In this document: positions 47,948-58,380 of the stretch, piece by piece
Numbering within the stretch: position 1 is the first letter of the stretch
Layout of the letters: each line of letters begins with the position of its first letter
DNA from: Ignavibacteriales bacterium
GTDB taxonomy: Bacteria > Bacteroidota > Ignavibacteria > Ignavibacteriales > Ignavibacteriaceae
NCBI GenBank assembly: GCA_015709675.1
Contig: CP054182.1
Span: forward strand, 2,149,448-2,213,447
DNA: 64,000 bases
Reading direction: 5' to 3'
Program-made: the position numbers and the translations under genes
Notes under the pieces: generated by a model
Databases searched by the model: none
The model's input: only the letters and a program-made list of their open reading frames with translations
What the model was told of the DNA's origin: nothing

Positions 47948-47964
47948 TTGGCACTCAATTTGTA
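47948..47964 (+). promoter_or_regulatory. ald: Possible sigma-54 promoter upstream of ald
   Basis: TTGGCACTCAATTTGTA fits the sigma-54 consensus TTGGCAC-N5-TTGCW with the GG and G(C) elements 10 nt apart; the only core difference is T for C in the -12 element. It lies ~50 bp before the alanine dehydrogenase start. An NtrC-family activator is encoded in the same window, but a link is not shown. Confidence 0.45.
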
Positions 47965-48014
47965 TCTCCTTTATTTTGTAACTTTACCGTTTGACAATTT
48001 AACAGGTTCAGCAG

Positions 48015-49136
48015 ATGAAAATTGGTATTCCAAAGGAAATCAGATTTGAAGAGAAGCGTGTTTCACTTGCACCGGCCGGTGTAGATTCATTAATCCGCTC
48101 AGGACATCAGGTTTTTATTGAGAAAGGCGCCGGGGACGGAAGCCATTTCAGTGATGATGACTATACCAATCTTGGGGCAGTGCTTGTCTACGGACCTGAG
48201 GAAGTATATCAGCGTTCGGACATGGTTGTGAAAATACACCGGGTCACCGAAAAAGAAGCTGAGCTGATGAAGGAAAATCAGGTGCTGTTTTCATTTCTGC
48301 ATCTTGCCGTGGGGGAGAAAAAAATTATTAACACCTTCCTCGAGAAAAAAATTACTGCTATCGGCTATGAACTTGTGGAAAACAAAGCCGGCCTTCCGGT
48401 GCTTTACTCAATGAGTGAAATTGCCGGAAAACTTGCCATTCAGGTAGCTGAAAATCTGCTTGAGAGTACTAATCCGAACGGCAGGGGAATACTTATCGGG
48501 GGAATTACCGGTGTTGCCCCGGCTGCGGTTGTAATACTGGGTGCCGGTGTAGTAGGCACAAATGCTGCTAAATCAGCACTTGGCAGAGGTGCATCGGTGA
48601 TCGTACTTGATACTGATATTGAACGGCTTAAAAATATTGATACAACATTTGATAAGAAGATTACCACCGTGGTAGCTAACCCCTACACCATAAGCCGGGG
48701 GGTCAAATTCGCTGATGTTCTGGTGGGTGCTGTTCTTAAAAAAGGGGAGAAAACTCCGCATCTGGTAACTGAAGAGATGGTGAAGCAGATGAAAAAAGGT
48801 GCGGTTATTGTTGATGTGGCAATAGATCAGGGGGGAGTAATAGAAACCTCCCGCCCGACCACGCTTTCCAACCCGACCTACCTGCTGCATGATGTGACCC
48901 ATTACTGCGTGCCTAATATGCCGGCGATGGTTGCAAGGACGGCAAGCTACGGTCTGACCAATGCTTCCATGCCGTATATACATTCCATCGCGGAGAAGGG
49001 GCTCAACCACTCACTGATGGATGATCCGGGGCTGATAGCTGGTGCGTGCACCTATAACGGCTACTGTTCAAACGAAATTGTAGCGGATATATTTAATCTT
49101 GAGTACAGAAGGATTCACCTGTTCTCGCATAACTGA
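48015..49136 (+). CDS. ald: Alanine dehydrogenase
   Basis: This 373-aa cytoplasmic enzyme is of typical length. It opens with MKIGIPKEIRFEEKRVSLAP, which carries the substrate-binding Arg. KIHRVTEKEAELM contains the catalytic Lys equivalent. The Rossmann motif GAGVVG lies in VVILGAGVVGTNAAKSALGR. HYCVPNMPA carries the catalytic His-like VPNMP element. It interconverts alanine and pyruvate plus ammonia with NAD(H). It is followed 10 bp later by a CoA-transferase gene and then a phosphatase, a probable operon. A sigma-54-like element lies upstream. Confidence 0.95.
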   Translation: MKIGIPKEIRFEEKRVSLAPAGVDSLIRSGHQVFIEKGAGDGSHFSDDDYTNLGAVLVYGPEEVYQRSDMVVKIHRVTEKEAELMKENQVLFSFLHLAVGEKKIINTFLEKKITAIGYELVENKAGLPVLYSMSEIAGKLAIQVAENLLESTNPNGRGILIGGITGVAPAAVVILGAGVVGTNAAKSALGRGASVIVLDTDIERLKNIDTTFDKKITTVVANPYTISRGVKFADVLVGAVLKKGEKTPHLVTEEMVKQMKKGAVIVDVAIDQGGVIETSRPTTLSNPTYLLHDVTHYCVPNMPAMVARTASYGLTNASMPYIHSIAEKGLNHSLMDDPGLIAGACTYNGYCSNEIVADIFNLEYRRIHLFSHN

Positions 49137-49146
49137 GAGTAACACG

Positions 49147-50502
49147 ATGGTACAGACAAAAGAACATATGCAAAAAACCAATTATGCCTCGAATTATCAG
49201 GCAAGTTATAAAAGTAAATTAGTAAGTGCCGAAGAGGCAATGTCAGTCGTTAAATCGGGTGATAAAATAGCGGTACACTCAAACTGCGCGGTTCCCATGC
49301 GCCTGATTGACGCGCTGATGCTCAGAAAAGATGAACTCTTTGATGTTGAGATGATTCATGTGCTCAGTGTTGGGAAACTTCCGTATCTGCACAAGGATAT
49401 GGAAGGGCACTTCAGGCATAAATCCTATTTCATGGGAGCAGAAGTGCGCAAAGCGGTTGCTGAAGGGGATGCAGACTACGCGCCGATATTTCTTTTTGAA
49501 TATCCTCTTCTTTTTGCGCGGGGTATCATTAAACCGGATATCGCCCTGATTCAGGTGTCGCCTCCGGATGAACACGGCTTCTGCAGTTATGGAGTGGAAG
49601 TGGGCATCACCAAAACATCGGCTGAAAAATCATCCATGGTGATCGCGCAGGTAAATCCGAATATGCCGAGAACCCTTGGCGATAGTTTTATTCACATCAG
49701 CAAGATTACATATATTGTTGAGTGTGATGATCCGATTGCAGAACTGCCTCAGGGAGAGCGCGACCTGACCGAAGAGCAGCAGAATATATACTCGAAGATA
49801 GGAGAGTATATAGCGAACCTGATTGAAGACGGTTCGACACTGCAAATGGGAATAGGCGTTATACCTGACTCAGTGCTGCAGTTCCTTACCACCAAGAAGG
49901 ATCTTGGCATTCACTCGGAAATGTTCTCTGACGGTATTATTGAGCTTGTTGAAAAGGGCATCCTTAATAACAGCAGAAAGAAAATCCATCCCGGTAAAAT
50001 AATCGCGGGATTTGTCCTGGGCACAAGGCGCCTCTATGATTTTATTGATAATAATCCGCTCATCGAGTTCCACCGCCAGGAATATGTGAACGATCCTTTC
50101 GTGATTGCACAGAACACAAAAATGGTCGCGATAAATTCAGCAATTGAAGTTGATATTACGGGGCAGGTTTGTTCTGATTCCATCGGGACGAAGCTTTTCA
50201 GCGGATTCGGCGGTCAGGTTGATTTTATCCGCGGTGCCGCTCGTTCTGAAGGAGGAAGACCGATTATTGCACTCCCTTCAACCACCAAGGACGGAAAAAT
50301 CTCGCGCATAGTGCCGTCACTTAAACCGGGGGCCGGCGTGGTTACCTCCCGTGCGGATGTTCATCATGTGGTTACTGAATATGGCGAGGTTGATCTTTTC
50401 GGTAAATCCATCAGTGAGAGAGTAAAAGCGCTGATTTCTATTGCGCATCCTGAATTCCGGGATGAACTGGCAGCGTACGCAAAACAGCATAAGTATATCT
50501 GA
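49147..50502 (+). CDS. Acetyl-CoA hydrolase/CoA-transferase family protein
   Basis: This 451-aa enzyme is of the acetyl-CoA hydrolase/4-hydroxybutyrate CoA-transferase family. SPPDEHGFCSYG and LGIHSEMFSDGIIELVEKG carry the catalytic Glu, GIGVIPD is the glycine-rich loop, and FSGFGGQVDFIRGA is a C-terminal signature. It transfers CoA between acetyl-CoA and a carboxylate such as butyrate, 4-hydroxybutyrate or propionate; specificity cannot be read from sequence. ATG 49147 is preferred to an in-frame start inside ald at 49099, since the ald stop is at 49136. It is probably co-transcribed with ald, suggesting amino-acid or fermentative carbon metabolism. Confidence 0.92.
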   Translation: MVQTKEHMQKTNYASNYQASYKSKLVSAEEAMSVVKSGDKIAVHSNCAVPMRLIDALMLRKDELFDVEMIHVLSVGKLPYLHKDMEGHFRHKSYFMGAEVRKAVAEGDADYAPIFLFEYPLLFARGIIKPDIALIQVSPPDEHGFCSYGVEVGITKTSAEKSSMVIAQVNPNMPRTLGDSFIHISKITYIVECDDPIAELPQGERDLTEEQQNIYSKIGEYIANLIEDGSTLQMGIGVIPDSVLQFLTTKKDLGIHSEMFSDGIIELVEKGILNNSRKKIHPGKIIAGFVLGTRRLYDFIDNNPLIEFHRQEYVNDPFVIAQNTKMVAINSAIEVDITGQVCSDSIGTKLFSGFGGQVDFIRGAARSEGGRPIIALPSTTKDGKISRIVPSLKPGAGVVTSRADVHHVVTEYGEVDLFGKSISERVKALISIAHPEFRDELAAYAKQHKYI

Positions 50503-50516
50503 AACCGGACGCTCAG

Positions 50517-51212
50517 ATGAAAGCGATAATCGGGGACGTCCACGGCTGTTATCATACACTGATTGAACTGTATAATACGATAGTTACGAAATATCCCCGC
50601 ATTGATATATACTGTGTCGGGGATCTGGTGGACAGGGGGTATTATTCAGCGGAAACGGTGCAGTTTGTGATTGACCAGAAAATAAAATGTGTTCTGGGGA
50701 ATCATGACTGCATGTATTACTATTACTTTTCTGATCCGGCCCATCCGGTTTCGCAGTTGTGGGATATTAACGGCAACTCAGCAACGCTGCAGTCTTATAT
50801 GAAGCACACAGAGATGCTGGATGCCCACATTGCCTATATCGGGCAGCTTCCTCTGTTTTATGACTCCCCTGACTGTCTGATCTCTCATGCAGGTATTTCC
50901 CTAAAAGCAGGTAAGGAACTTGGGCTGAGCAGGGAATATGACATCAATAAGATAGAAAAGTATTTTTTCGACCGGCTCAGTGAAACAGACGGAATGCTCT
51001 GGAACAGGGGAAAGCTGTTTAATATCGGCAAAATTCAGGTGGTGGGGCATACGCACCGTCTGGAGGTTGTCTATCACGAGCAGACCAGGGGGCTTTATAT
51101 TGACACCGGTGTCTATGCCATGAATAAACTGAGTGCGGTGATTATCGAGGACGGTGAGTTTACAGATGCGATATCCGTACCGACTATTCCGATAGATGTG
51201 AGCAAATCCTGA
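50517..51212 (+). CDS. PPP-family metallophosphatase
   Basis: This 231-aa protein has all the metal-site motifs of the calcineurin-like serine/threonine phosphatase family: GDVHG at residues 6-10, GDLVDRG, GNHD, a SHAG motif in the C-terminal half and GHTH. Members of this size include bacterial PrpA/PrpE-type protein phosphatases and Ap4A hydrolase-like enzymes, so the substrate may be phosphoprotein or dinucleoside polyphosphate. It begins 14 bp after the CoA-transferase stop and probably belongs to that operon. Confidence 0.9.
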   Translation: MKAIIGDVHGCYHTLIELYNTIVTKYPRIDIYCVGDLVDRGYYSAETVQFVIDQKIKCVLGNHDCMYYYYFSDPAHPVSQLWDINGNSATLQSYMKHTEMLDAHIAYIGQLPLFYDSPDCLISHAGISLKAGKELGLSREYDINKIEKYFFDRLSETDGMLWNRGKLFNIGKIQVVGHTHRLEVVYHEQTRGLYIDTGVYAMNKLSAVIIEDGEFTDAISVPTIPIDVSKS

Positions 51213-51277
51213 AGGGAGAGCGGCTCCCTGGCCGGACATCCTGCCTGAGACCGGAATGCTCAAAAATCAGGTAAAAA

Positions 51278-54200
51278 TTGATACAGGGGATATTTACTGA
51301 GTTTGTTTTTGGGTGTTTTTCTTATATTTCGGCTCTGAAAAAATATCCGGTTCACTATCGTTTAATTGCTACAAGTTATTTACTTTCAATAGGTTCAAGA
51401 ATAAAAAACGCGGTTAAGGCAGCAGGAAAGTTATCAACTGTGTTCCTGCCGGGTATTATATCAGTGCTCTCAATTCTTGTTATGGGGGCTCACCCTGCCG
51501 GTGAAAGCCAGGTGAATTCACGCCTCTGGTTTGGTGCAATTTTTTCCATGCAGACCGGCGGGCTTTCAGAGGATGGATCCCGGCCGGAATTCAACCGGAA
51601 TGAAACCGGTGATCATCAGGATGCTGTTACCCTTTACGAGAATCACATCCCGGGCAGCAGTTTCCTTGCTGATTCAACCATTACCCCTGATACATTTAAA
51701 GAACCTGTTCAGGAAGAGCAGCAGGATTCCCTTTTCTCCGATTCCACAGAAACCCTACTTGCTGCTGACACGGTGAAAGTTGATTCCATGGCTCTGGATT
51801 CAACTGCCAGAATAGCCCACTTCCGCTACAAACGAAGTGAACAGCCCTATATTTCAATTTACACGCCAAAACCCTCAAAGTTTTTTACCGAAAGCACCTC
51901 CCAGAAAAAGCGAACTGTTACCATAGACTCAACCGGTAAGTATGTTGAGATTAAAGAATTCATTGGTACTCAGCAGACCAGAATGACACTACGCGTTCCG
52001 ATAGAAGAATATATTGAACTCCGCCTTAAAAGCAGGGAACGTGAACTTTGGGATGCACTGGCCTATAAATATGAACTGAAGGATAACAAAAAAGACTTAG
52101 CCGGGCTGATAAAAGATTTTACCGATTTTGAAATTCCTCTTCCTTCCGTTGGTGTGTTGAGTATATTCGGCGCGCCAAAAATAAGTTTGCGAATCGGAGG
52201 TGCGGTTGATATACATGGCGCATGGAGAAATGAAACCACCGAAGGGGTTACTGCCTCACGCCTCGGCAATACCCGAAACGAGCCCGATTTCAAGCAGCAG
52301 GTTCAGATAAACGTTAACGGCACCATTGGTGACAAACTTCAGATTAACGCTGACTGGAATACTGAAAGAACATTTGAATATGAAAATCAGTTAAAACTGA
52401 AATATACCGGCTATGAAGATGAGATAGTTCAGAGCATCGAAGCAGGTAACGTATCATTGCAGACCTCATCCTTAGTAGGCGGCAGTGAAGCGCTCTTTGG
52501 TGTGAAGGCAAATTTCAAAATGGGTCCTCTTACGCTTACGGCACTTGCCTCGCAGAAAAAAGGTGAAGTGAAGGAAAAGGCACTTTCAGGGGGTACTTCT
52601 TCGCAGGAATTTACCATCCGCGCGCATGAGTATTCACGTGCCCACTATTTTGTGGATTCAGTTTATGCGGATACCTCAGCGGACCTTAACCTCTTTAATA
52701 AATACTATGCAAATCCGATTCCGCTTATTGACAGCAGATATCAGATTAAGGATATTGAAGTCTGGAAATCAGTCGGGCAGGCGCTTCGCGACCCTTCCGA
52801 ACGAAATGTGATTGCGTATATAAACCTGCCCCCCCTTGCAGGCGGACAAATATATAACGACAGCTTCCGTGATGTGGAGGAGGTCAACGGCAGAATTATA
52901 AAGGGCAGATTCATTAAACTTGTTGAGGGGAAAGATTATACCGTACAGAAAGCAGCGGGATTTGTATCATTCAAAGCAACTCCCAATGAAACGGATATTC
53001 TCGCGGTATCATATTCCATTGACGGTGATCTGGAAGGTCCTTCAGATGACCAGTATTTCGGTGAGTTTCTTACCGATGCTACGGCTGATACATCCAAGCG
53101 TCTTGTGCTTAAACTTATCAAACCGCAGAATCTGCAGCCCTCAAACACTACCGCATGGAAACTCCTCCTGAAGAATATATATCCGCTCGGAGTGAGAAAT
53201 ATCAAGAAAGAGGGATTCGAGCTTGATATTAAATACGAAATTGACGGACAGGATCCGGTATCGCTTCTCGGGAATACACGAATTATGAACGCATTCGGGC
53301 TTGATCTTATTGACCAAAGCAGCAATCCCGGTGCTGACGGACTATTTGACTTCCTGGTGAATAAGACCGTGATGCCTGAAACAGGTGAAATTATCTTTCC
53401 TGTGCTGCAGCCGTTCGGCAGAAATATCCCTCAGAGCCTCCCCAATGCGGACTCTTTGCGGTATCTTGACGTGTATGATACTACCCAGACCATAGCAAAG
53501 TATAATAAACTGAAAGATAAGTTTATCATCACGGGTAAAGTTTCAGGTGAGGCAAGTTCAAACTATCCGCTCGGCTTTAACGTAGTAGAAAATTCCGTAC
53601 GCGTCACGCTTGACGGAAGGGAACTAACCCCTGGTGTGGACTACGTAGTTGACTATAACATCGGTAATCTTACTATTCGCAACAGCGCTGCTCTGGTACC
53701 GGGTGCAAATCTCAGGATAACGTATGAGGAAAACGATCTTTTCCAGATAGCGTCAAAAACACTTTTTGGTATGAGGGGTATTGTGGATGTAAGCCAGAAA
53801 ACAAAATTTGGTTTCTCCGCACTTACGTTATCTGAGCAGACTCTGAGTGATAAAGTGCGGATAGGTGAGGAGCCGCTCAGTAACTCTATATACGGACTGG
53901 ATTTCTCAACGGAGTTTGACCTTCCGTTCCTGACTTCTCTGCTGGATAATGTAATCTCAACAAGAACTCCCTCCACCATGTCTTTCCGGGGTGAGTTTGC
54001 TTATATGAGTCCTGATCCTAATACTAAGAAGAGCACCATAGCTTCTGACGGCGGAAAGAGTATTGCTTATATAGATGATTTTGAAGGCGCAAAAAGAATT
54101 ATTCCCGTTGGTATAAGCTATACGGTGTGGCGTGATCTGAGTGTGCCAAAGCTCTATTCTGATGTTGAAACCAAGCTTATTCTTGAAAGAATGAACTACA

Positions 54201-57200
54201 AGGGCAAAGCTTGGTGGTTTAACTTCCTGCCGTCAAATGTGGTGGTAAATCAGATATGGCCTGACCGTAAAGTAGCCCGCGGTGATGAAGCGGTTACGGT
54301 TCTGGATTATGTCTTTGTGCCTGATACGCCGGGAACGTACAATTATAACCCGAATTTTCTTGATAAGAGGAAGTCATGGGGCGGTATGATGAAACTGCTC
54401 TCAACCACGGCAAACAATCTTGTTGATGAGAATATCGAATTTATAGAGTTCTGGATGCAGATTCGCGAGGCACCTGCTGACGGGAAAATATATATAGATC
54501 TCGGAAAAATATCAGAAGACGTTATTCCGAATAATCAGCTTAACACAGAAGATATTAATCAGAACGATCTTATTGATCAGGGGGAAGATACCGGTATTGA
54601 CCGCTTATTGAATGCTGCTGAACAGACAACCTTCGGCAGCACCAGACCTGATCCTTCGAATGATGACTTCGGACTAAGTCTTTCAGGCAGATATAATATC
54701 TATGACTATTTTAATATAAATGGTACGGAAGGAAACGCAGCCCTCTCCGATATCGGCCGGTTCCCTGATACCGAAGATCTTAACCGCAACGGCAACTTAG
54801 ATCAGTTAAATAACTATTACCGTTATGAAATACCTCTGGACACCAACCGGACAACAAACCCGTTTGTTGTGGGCGGGGGTAACAATGACAACTGGTATCT
54901 TTTCCGCATTCCGCTTAAGGACTTTACTGATAAAGTGGGGGACCCGAGCTTTTCTGTTGTTGAATATATCCGTCTTTTTACGACTGATGCATCCGATATG
55001 ATTCACTTCAGAATGACGGAGTTCAACCTTGTCGGTAATCAGTGGAGAAAAGTAACTGTTGCCGGTGCGCCGGACGACTCAGTGCTTTCTCTTTCAGTTG
55101 TGAACATAGAAGATAACCCGAACTACTCAAGTCCTGACGGCGTACAGAGAGAGCGTGACCGCAGCCGCCCTGATCAGGATATATTGCGCAATGAGCAGTC
55201 ACTAAGTCTCATCATCCGTGATCTTCCTGACGGGGAGAAGCGAGAAGCGGTAAAGACACTCGTCCGCCCGCTCGACGTTTTTAACTATTCTGAAATGAAG
55301 CTCTTTATTCACGGTGAGGAAAATGCAATTCCGGGTTCCATTTCGTATTCACCGGATGATAATCTCTATGAGTCAGAAGTATATTTCCAGTTCGGCAGTG
55401 ATTCCAACAGTTACTATGAGTACCGTCAGCCGGTAAGAAAAGGGTGGAATGAGATTACCATTAAGTTCAGTGAACTGACTGCACTCAAGCAGGCGCGTGA
55501 TTCTGCCAATACAGTTTTCAGGAGAGCCGTACCGGGCAAACCAGGTCATTACTATCAGGTAAAGGGTAACCCGACTCTTACTCAGGTAAAGTTCCTGCAG
55601 GTTGGTATATATAATAAATTTGACGGCCCGACTGTCGGACCCCTCAGCGGCGAAATCTGGGTTAACGAACTTCGTGTTATCGGTGCGGATGAAACACCGG
55701 GCTGGGCTTATAGCGGCGCTACATCCATTAAGTTCGCGGACCTGATGACCCTCAGCTTTAATATGGCGCAGACCAATCCATTCTTTCACCGCCTGGCGGA
55801 ACGTTTCGGCTCAAGAATAGAATCGGTTAACTGGAGTCTTGCTGCCGACGTTGATGTGCTCCGGCTTATTCCCATGAGTCTCCCTGGAAGCACACTGCGG
55901 TTGAATTTCAGCCGTACTGAAAGTGTTGGCAAACCGCTCTATCTGCCGGCTACCGATATCAAAGTGGATGAGGCGGTTAGGTTATACCGTGAACGGCTGA
56001 TTATCGAAGAAGGATATTCACCCCAGGAAGCAGATAAACTTGCTCGTCAGATTGCCATTGATGCGCAGACGCTTTCCACCTCTGACTCCTGGTCACTCGG
56101 AACTATCAAACTGAAAATTCCGAGCAACTACTGGCTTATCCGGGATACATGGAATGCATTAACGTTCGGGTTTAATTATAATAAATCATTCAGCCGTAAC
56201 CCGTCCACGCTTGCCAGCAAGAACTGGATCTGGAACGCTAATATGAATTACGCAATAACCCTAAGTCCGGATTATTTCTTTTATCCTTCGAAGATACCCT
56301 ACCTGGGTGAGCTGATTGATGTTTTCAAGGATTACCGGAATGCCAAGGTCTATTTTACGCCTCAGTCATTCAGCTATAATATTACTGCAAAAAGGAATAA
56401 GAATTTCAGCTCAACGCGTCTTGCTCAGGCAGGGCTTTCCAATGAAACAGTTTCGCGGGATTTTGGCACAACGCGCGGTATGGCAGTCGGATGGAAGATT
56501 ACCGAGAATGGTTTCTTTAACATCACCACGACGTATAATTATGACGCTGCCGCAACCCTTGCGTATCTTGAAGTGGACCAGTTCAATCAGGAGCGGAGTG
56601 AATCACGGATATGGAAAGATATCGTAACCGGGGAATTTTTCGGAAGAGATCTTACCTTTAACCAGACTTTTGATATAAAGACCTCGCCCCGTCTGCCGTC
56701 GCTCTGGGATATATCAAGATATTTTACCGTAACGGCAGGGTATAATGCCCGCTACGGATGGCAGGATGATATACGCCAGCTTGATCTGGGGAGAAGCGTA
56801 AACGCGACAGGAACTTTTAATACATCTCTTTCAATAAAGCTGAAAGCTTTGACGCAGTCATGGTTTGCTGATCTGGATGTTAAACCGGAAGAGAAAAAAC
56901 CGGCTCCTCAGGTACAGCAAAACAGAGAAAGAACCAGAGATTTTGAAAACCCTGATCAGCAGGTTACTCCCGGAGATACTTCCAAAACCGTTACAACAGT
57001 TCAGGATACTGTTCAGGGTCCTCCTAAGCCCTCCACACTGGCAAACGCGCTGCTTTTTCTGAAATCAGCAAGCCGTTTTATTTTCTTTGACTATGAAAAT
57101 ATAAACGTTTCATTCAGCAGCGGCAATCAGATAAGCGCTTCAGGTATATATGGAACCGGTAACGGATTCAGGAATTTCTTTGGTATTAAGGAGAATTCCG

Positions 57201-58288
57201 ACGAGGGACCCAGCCGTGCATTTATGCTCGGACTCAGTAATGATGTGGGCAGGCGTGCCGCAAACGGAAATCTGCAGGATAATCCTTCTCAGAAATATAC
57301 ATTTGATATACGCACCTCACGCCCGCTGTGGGAAGGCGCGCGCATTGAAATCAACTGGAAACTCGGCTGGTCAACCAATAAAAATACCACCCTGCGAAGC
57401 GATTCGCTCGGCAATGTCCGTGTGACCAACATTACCTCAACCGGTTCCATCAACCGTTCATTTATGAGCATACCGCCTGTGTTCTTCCTGAGTGCATTAA
57501 ACTCAGGCATCAAGCGTGTGCATGAACTCTACCGCCCCACAGACCCCAATCAGGCGCAGAGTCTTTCAAAAGCATTTGTTGAAGGATTTGAAACACTGCC
57601 GTTCCTTTCGGGCATGGGATTCCTTGAGGATGTCGCGAATTATATACCGCGCCCCAACTGGAGAATTACCTGGGATGGACTTGAGAAATACAGCATCTTC
57701 AGCAACTTCACCAAGCGTGTCTCTCTTGACCATGCATATTCATCTGATTATGCAGAAGGATGGAAGATAAACCCGGACGGAACTCAGGTTACACAGAATC
57801 AGAAAATTACTCTCGGATTCCAGCCGCTCATTGGTATGAATGTAACTTTTAATACCCTGTGGGAAGGCAATCTTTCAGGCAATATTAAATACTCAACCCG
57901 CTCTTCGTTTGATCTTGGCGTTACAACCAAAAACATCACGGAAGGATTTTCACGGGATATCGGTATATCACTGAATTATTCTAAATCAGGTTTTGAACTG
58001 CCACTTTTTGGTATTGCGCTGAAAAATGATATTGAGTTTATCTTCTCATATACAAACACCAGATCATCAACTATTGTGTTTGATATGGCAAACTTCAAGG
58101 AAGAGGGAACTCCGCAGGATGGTACAACGCGGACCTCTCTTGAGCCGAGAATCAAATACGTCCTGAGTGCACGGGTAACTATGTCCGTATTCTATAAACG
58201 CTCAAGCGTATCACCGGAAGGTGCCGCAAGAATACCGCCAACAACTACCAATGAAGCTGGTATAGATGTGAGGATTACTATACAGTAA
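51278..58288 (+). CDS. sprA: T9SS outer-membrane translocon protein SprA
   Basis: The open frame encodes up to 2336 aa, close to the ~2400 aa of Flavobacterium SprA (Sov in Porphyromonas). It shows family segments such as VQINVNGTIGDKLQINADWN and IAYIDDFEGAKRIIPVGISY, and a Tyr/Phe-rich beta-barrel C-terminal half. SprA forms the giant barrel through which T9SS cargo with C-terminal sorting domains leaves the periplasm, so it fits the seven cargo genes in this window. The start is uncertain: TTG 51278 gives a long N-terminal extension; GTG 51440 has GGAAAG upstream and leads into a hydrophobic segment (VFLPGIISVLSILVMGA) but lacks the basic residues just before it (RIKNAVKAAGK), which favour a start further up. 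An internal Pro/Gln/Arg-rich linker lies at ~1865-1910. Confidence 0.93.
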   Translation: MIQGIFTEFVFGCFSYISALKKYPVHYRLIATSYLLSIGSRIKNAVKAAGKLSTVFLPGIISVLSILVMGAHPAGESQVNSRLWFGAIFSMQTGGLSEDGSRPEFNRNETGDHQDAVTLYENHIPGSSFLADSTITPDTFKEPVQEEQQDSLFSDSTETLLAADTVKVDSMALDSTARIAHFRYKRSEQPYISIYTPKPSKFFTESTSQKKRTVTIDSTGKYVEIKEFIGTQQTRMTLRVPIEEYIELRLKSRERELWDALAYKYELKDNKKDLAGLIKDFTDFEIPLPSVGVLSIFGAPKISLRIGGAVDIHGAWRNETTEGVTASRLGNTRNEPDFKQQVQINVNGTIGDKLQINADWNTERTFEYENQLKLKYTGYEDEIVQSIEAGNVSLQTSSLVGGSEALFGVKANFKMGPLTLTALASQKKGEVKEKALSGGTSSQEFTIRAHEYSRAHYFVDSVYADTSADLNLFNKYYANPIPLIDSRYQIKDIEVWKSVGQALRDPSERNVIAYINLPPLAGGQIYNDSFRDVEEVNGRIIKGRFIKLVEGKDYTVQKAAGFVSFKATPNETDILAVSYSIDGDLEGPSDDQYFGEFLTDATADTSKRLVLKLIKPQNLQPSNTTAWKLLLKNIYPLGVRNIKKEGFELDIKYEIDGQDPVSLLGNTRIMNAFGLDLIDQSSNPGADGLFDFLVNKTVMPETGEIIFPVLQPFGRNIPQSLPNADSLRYLDVYDTTQTIAKYNKLKDKFIITGKVSGEASSNYPLGFNVVENSVRVTLDGRELTPGVDYVVDYNIGNLTIRNSAALVPGANLRITYEENDLFQIASKTLFGMRGIVDVSQKTKFGFSALTLSEQTLSDKVRIGEEPLSNSIYGLDFSTEFDLPFLTSLLDNVISTRTPSTMSFRGEFAYMSPDPNTKKSTIASDGGKSIAYIDDFEGAKRIIPVGISYTVWRDLSVPKLYSDVETKLILERMNYKGKAWWFNFLPSNVVVNQIWPDRKVARGDEAVTVLDYVFVPDTPGTYNYNPNFLDKRKSWGGMMKLLSTTANNLVDENIEFIEFWMQIREAPADGKIYIDLGKISEDVIPNNQLNTEDINQNDLIDQGEDTGIDRLLNAAEQTTFGSTRPDPSNDDFGLSLSGRYNIYDYFNINGTEGNAALSDIGRFPDTEDLNRNGNLDQLNNYYRYEIPLDTNRTTNPFVVGGGNNDNWYLFRIPLKDFTDKVGDPSFSVVEYIRLFTTDASDMIHFRMTEFNLVGNQWRKVTVAGAPDDSVLSLSVVNIEDNPNYSSPDGVQRERDRSRPDQDILRNEQSLSLIIRDLPDGEKREAVKTLVRPLDVFNYSEMKLFIHGEENAIPGSISYSPDDNLYESEVYFQFGSDSNSYYEYRQPVRKGWNEITIKFSELTALKQARDSANTVFRRAVPGKPGHYYQVKGNPTLTQVKFLQVGIYNKFDGPTVGPLSGEIWVNELRVIGADETPGWAYSGATSIKFADLMTLSFNMAQTNPFFHRLAERFGSRIESVNWSLAADVDVLRLIPMSLPGSTLRLNFSRTESVGKPLYLPATDIKVDEAVRLYRERLIIEEGYSPQEADKLARQIAIDAQTLSTSDSWSLGTIKLKIPSNYWLIRDTWNALTFGFNYNKSFSRNPSTLASKNWIWNANMNYAITLSPDYFFYPSKIPYLGELIDVFKDYRNAKVYFTPQSFSYNITAKRNKNFSSTRLAQAGLSNETVSRDFGTTRGMAVGWKITENGFFNITTTYNYDAAATLAYLEVDQFNQERSESRIWKDIVTGEFFGRDLTFNQTFDIKTSPRLPSLWDISRYFTVTAGYNARYGWQDDIRQLDLGRSVNATGTFNTSLSIKLKALTQSWFADLDVKPEEKKPAPQVQQNRERTRDFENPDQQVTPGDTSKTVTTVQDTVQGPPKPSTLANALLFLKSASRFIFFDYENINVSFSSGNQISASGIYGTGNGFRNFFGIKENSDEGPSRAFMLGLSNDVGRRAANGNLQDNPSQKYTFDIRTSRPLWEGARIEINWKLGWSTNKNTTLRSDSLGNVRVTNITSTGSINRSFMSIPPVFFLSALNSGIKRVHELYRPTDPNQAQSLSKAFVEGFETLPFLSGMGFLEDVANYIPRPNWRITWDGLEKYSIFSNFTKRVSLDHAYSSDYAEGWKINPDGTQVTQNQKITLGFQPLIGMNVTFNTLWEGNLSGNIKYSTRSSFDLGVTTKNITEGFSRDIGISLNYSKSGFELPLFGIALKNDIEFIFSYTNTRSSTIVFDMANFKEEGTPQDGTTRTSLEPRIKYVLSARVTMSVFYKRSSVSPEGAARIPPTTTNEAGIDVRITIQ
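51302..51330 (+). promoter_or_regulatory. sprA: Possible Bacteroidota-type promoter near sprA start
   Basis: TTTG (51302-51305) and TATATTTC (51323-51330) resemble the -33 TTTG and -7 TAnnTTTG elements of Bacteroidota sigma-A promoters, but spacing is 17 instead of ~19 and the last base differs. If real, transcription would start after the first possible TTG codon and favour the GTG start at 51440. Confidence 0.25.
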
Positions 58289-58346
58289 CAATTGTGAAGT
58301 ATGATCCGGCGGAATGAAGGATGAATTTGTTTGAATTTATAATTTC

Positions 58347-58380
58347 AAAAGCCCTGGTATTCTGCCGGGGCTTTTTTGTT
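58347..58380 (+). terminator. Intrinsic terminator after sprA
   Basis: AAAAGCCCTGG (58347-58357) pairs with CCGGGGCTTTT (58365-58375) with one T-G wobble and a 7-nt loop. It continues into TTTGTTTTT. It is about 60 bp after the sprA stop. Confidence 0.9.
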
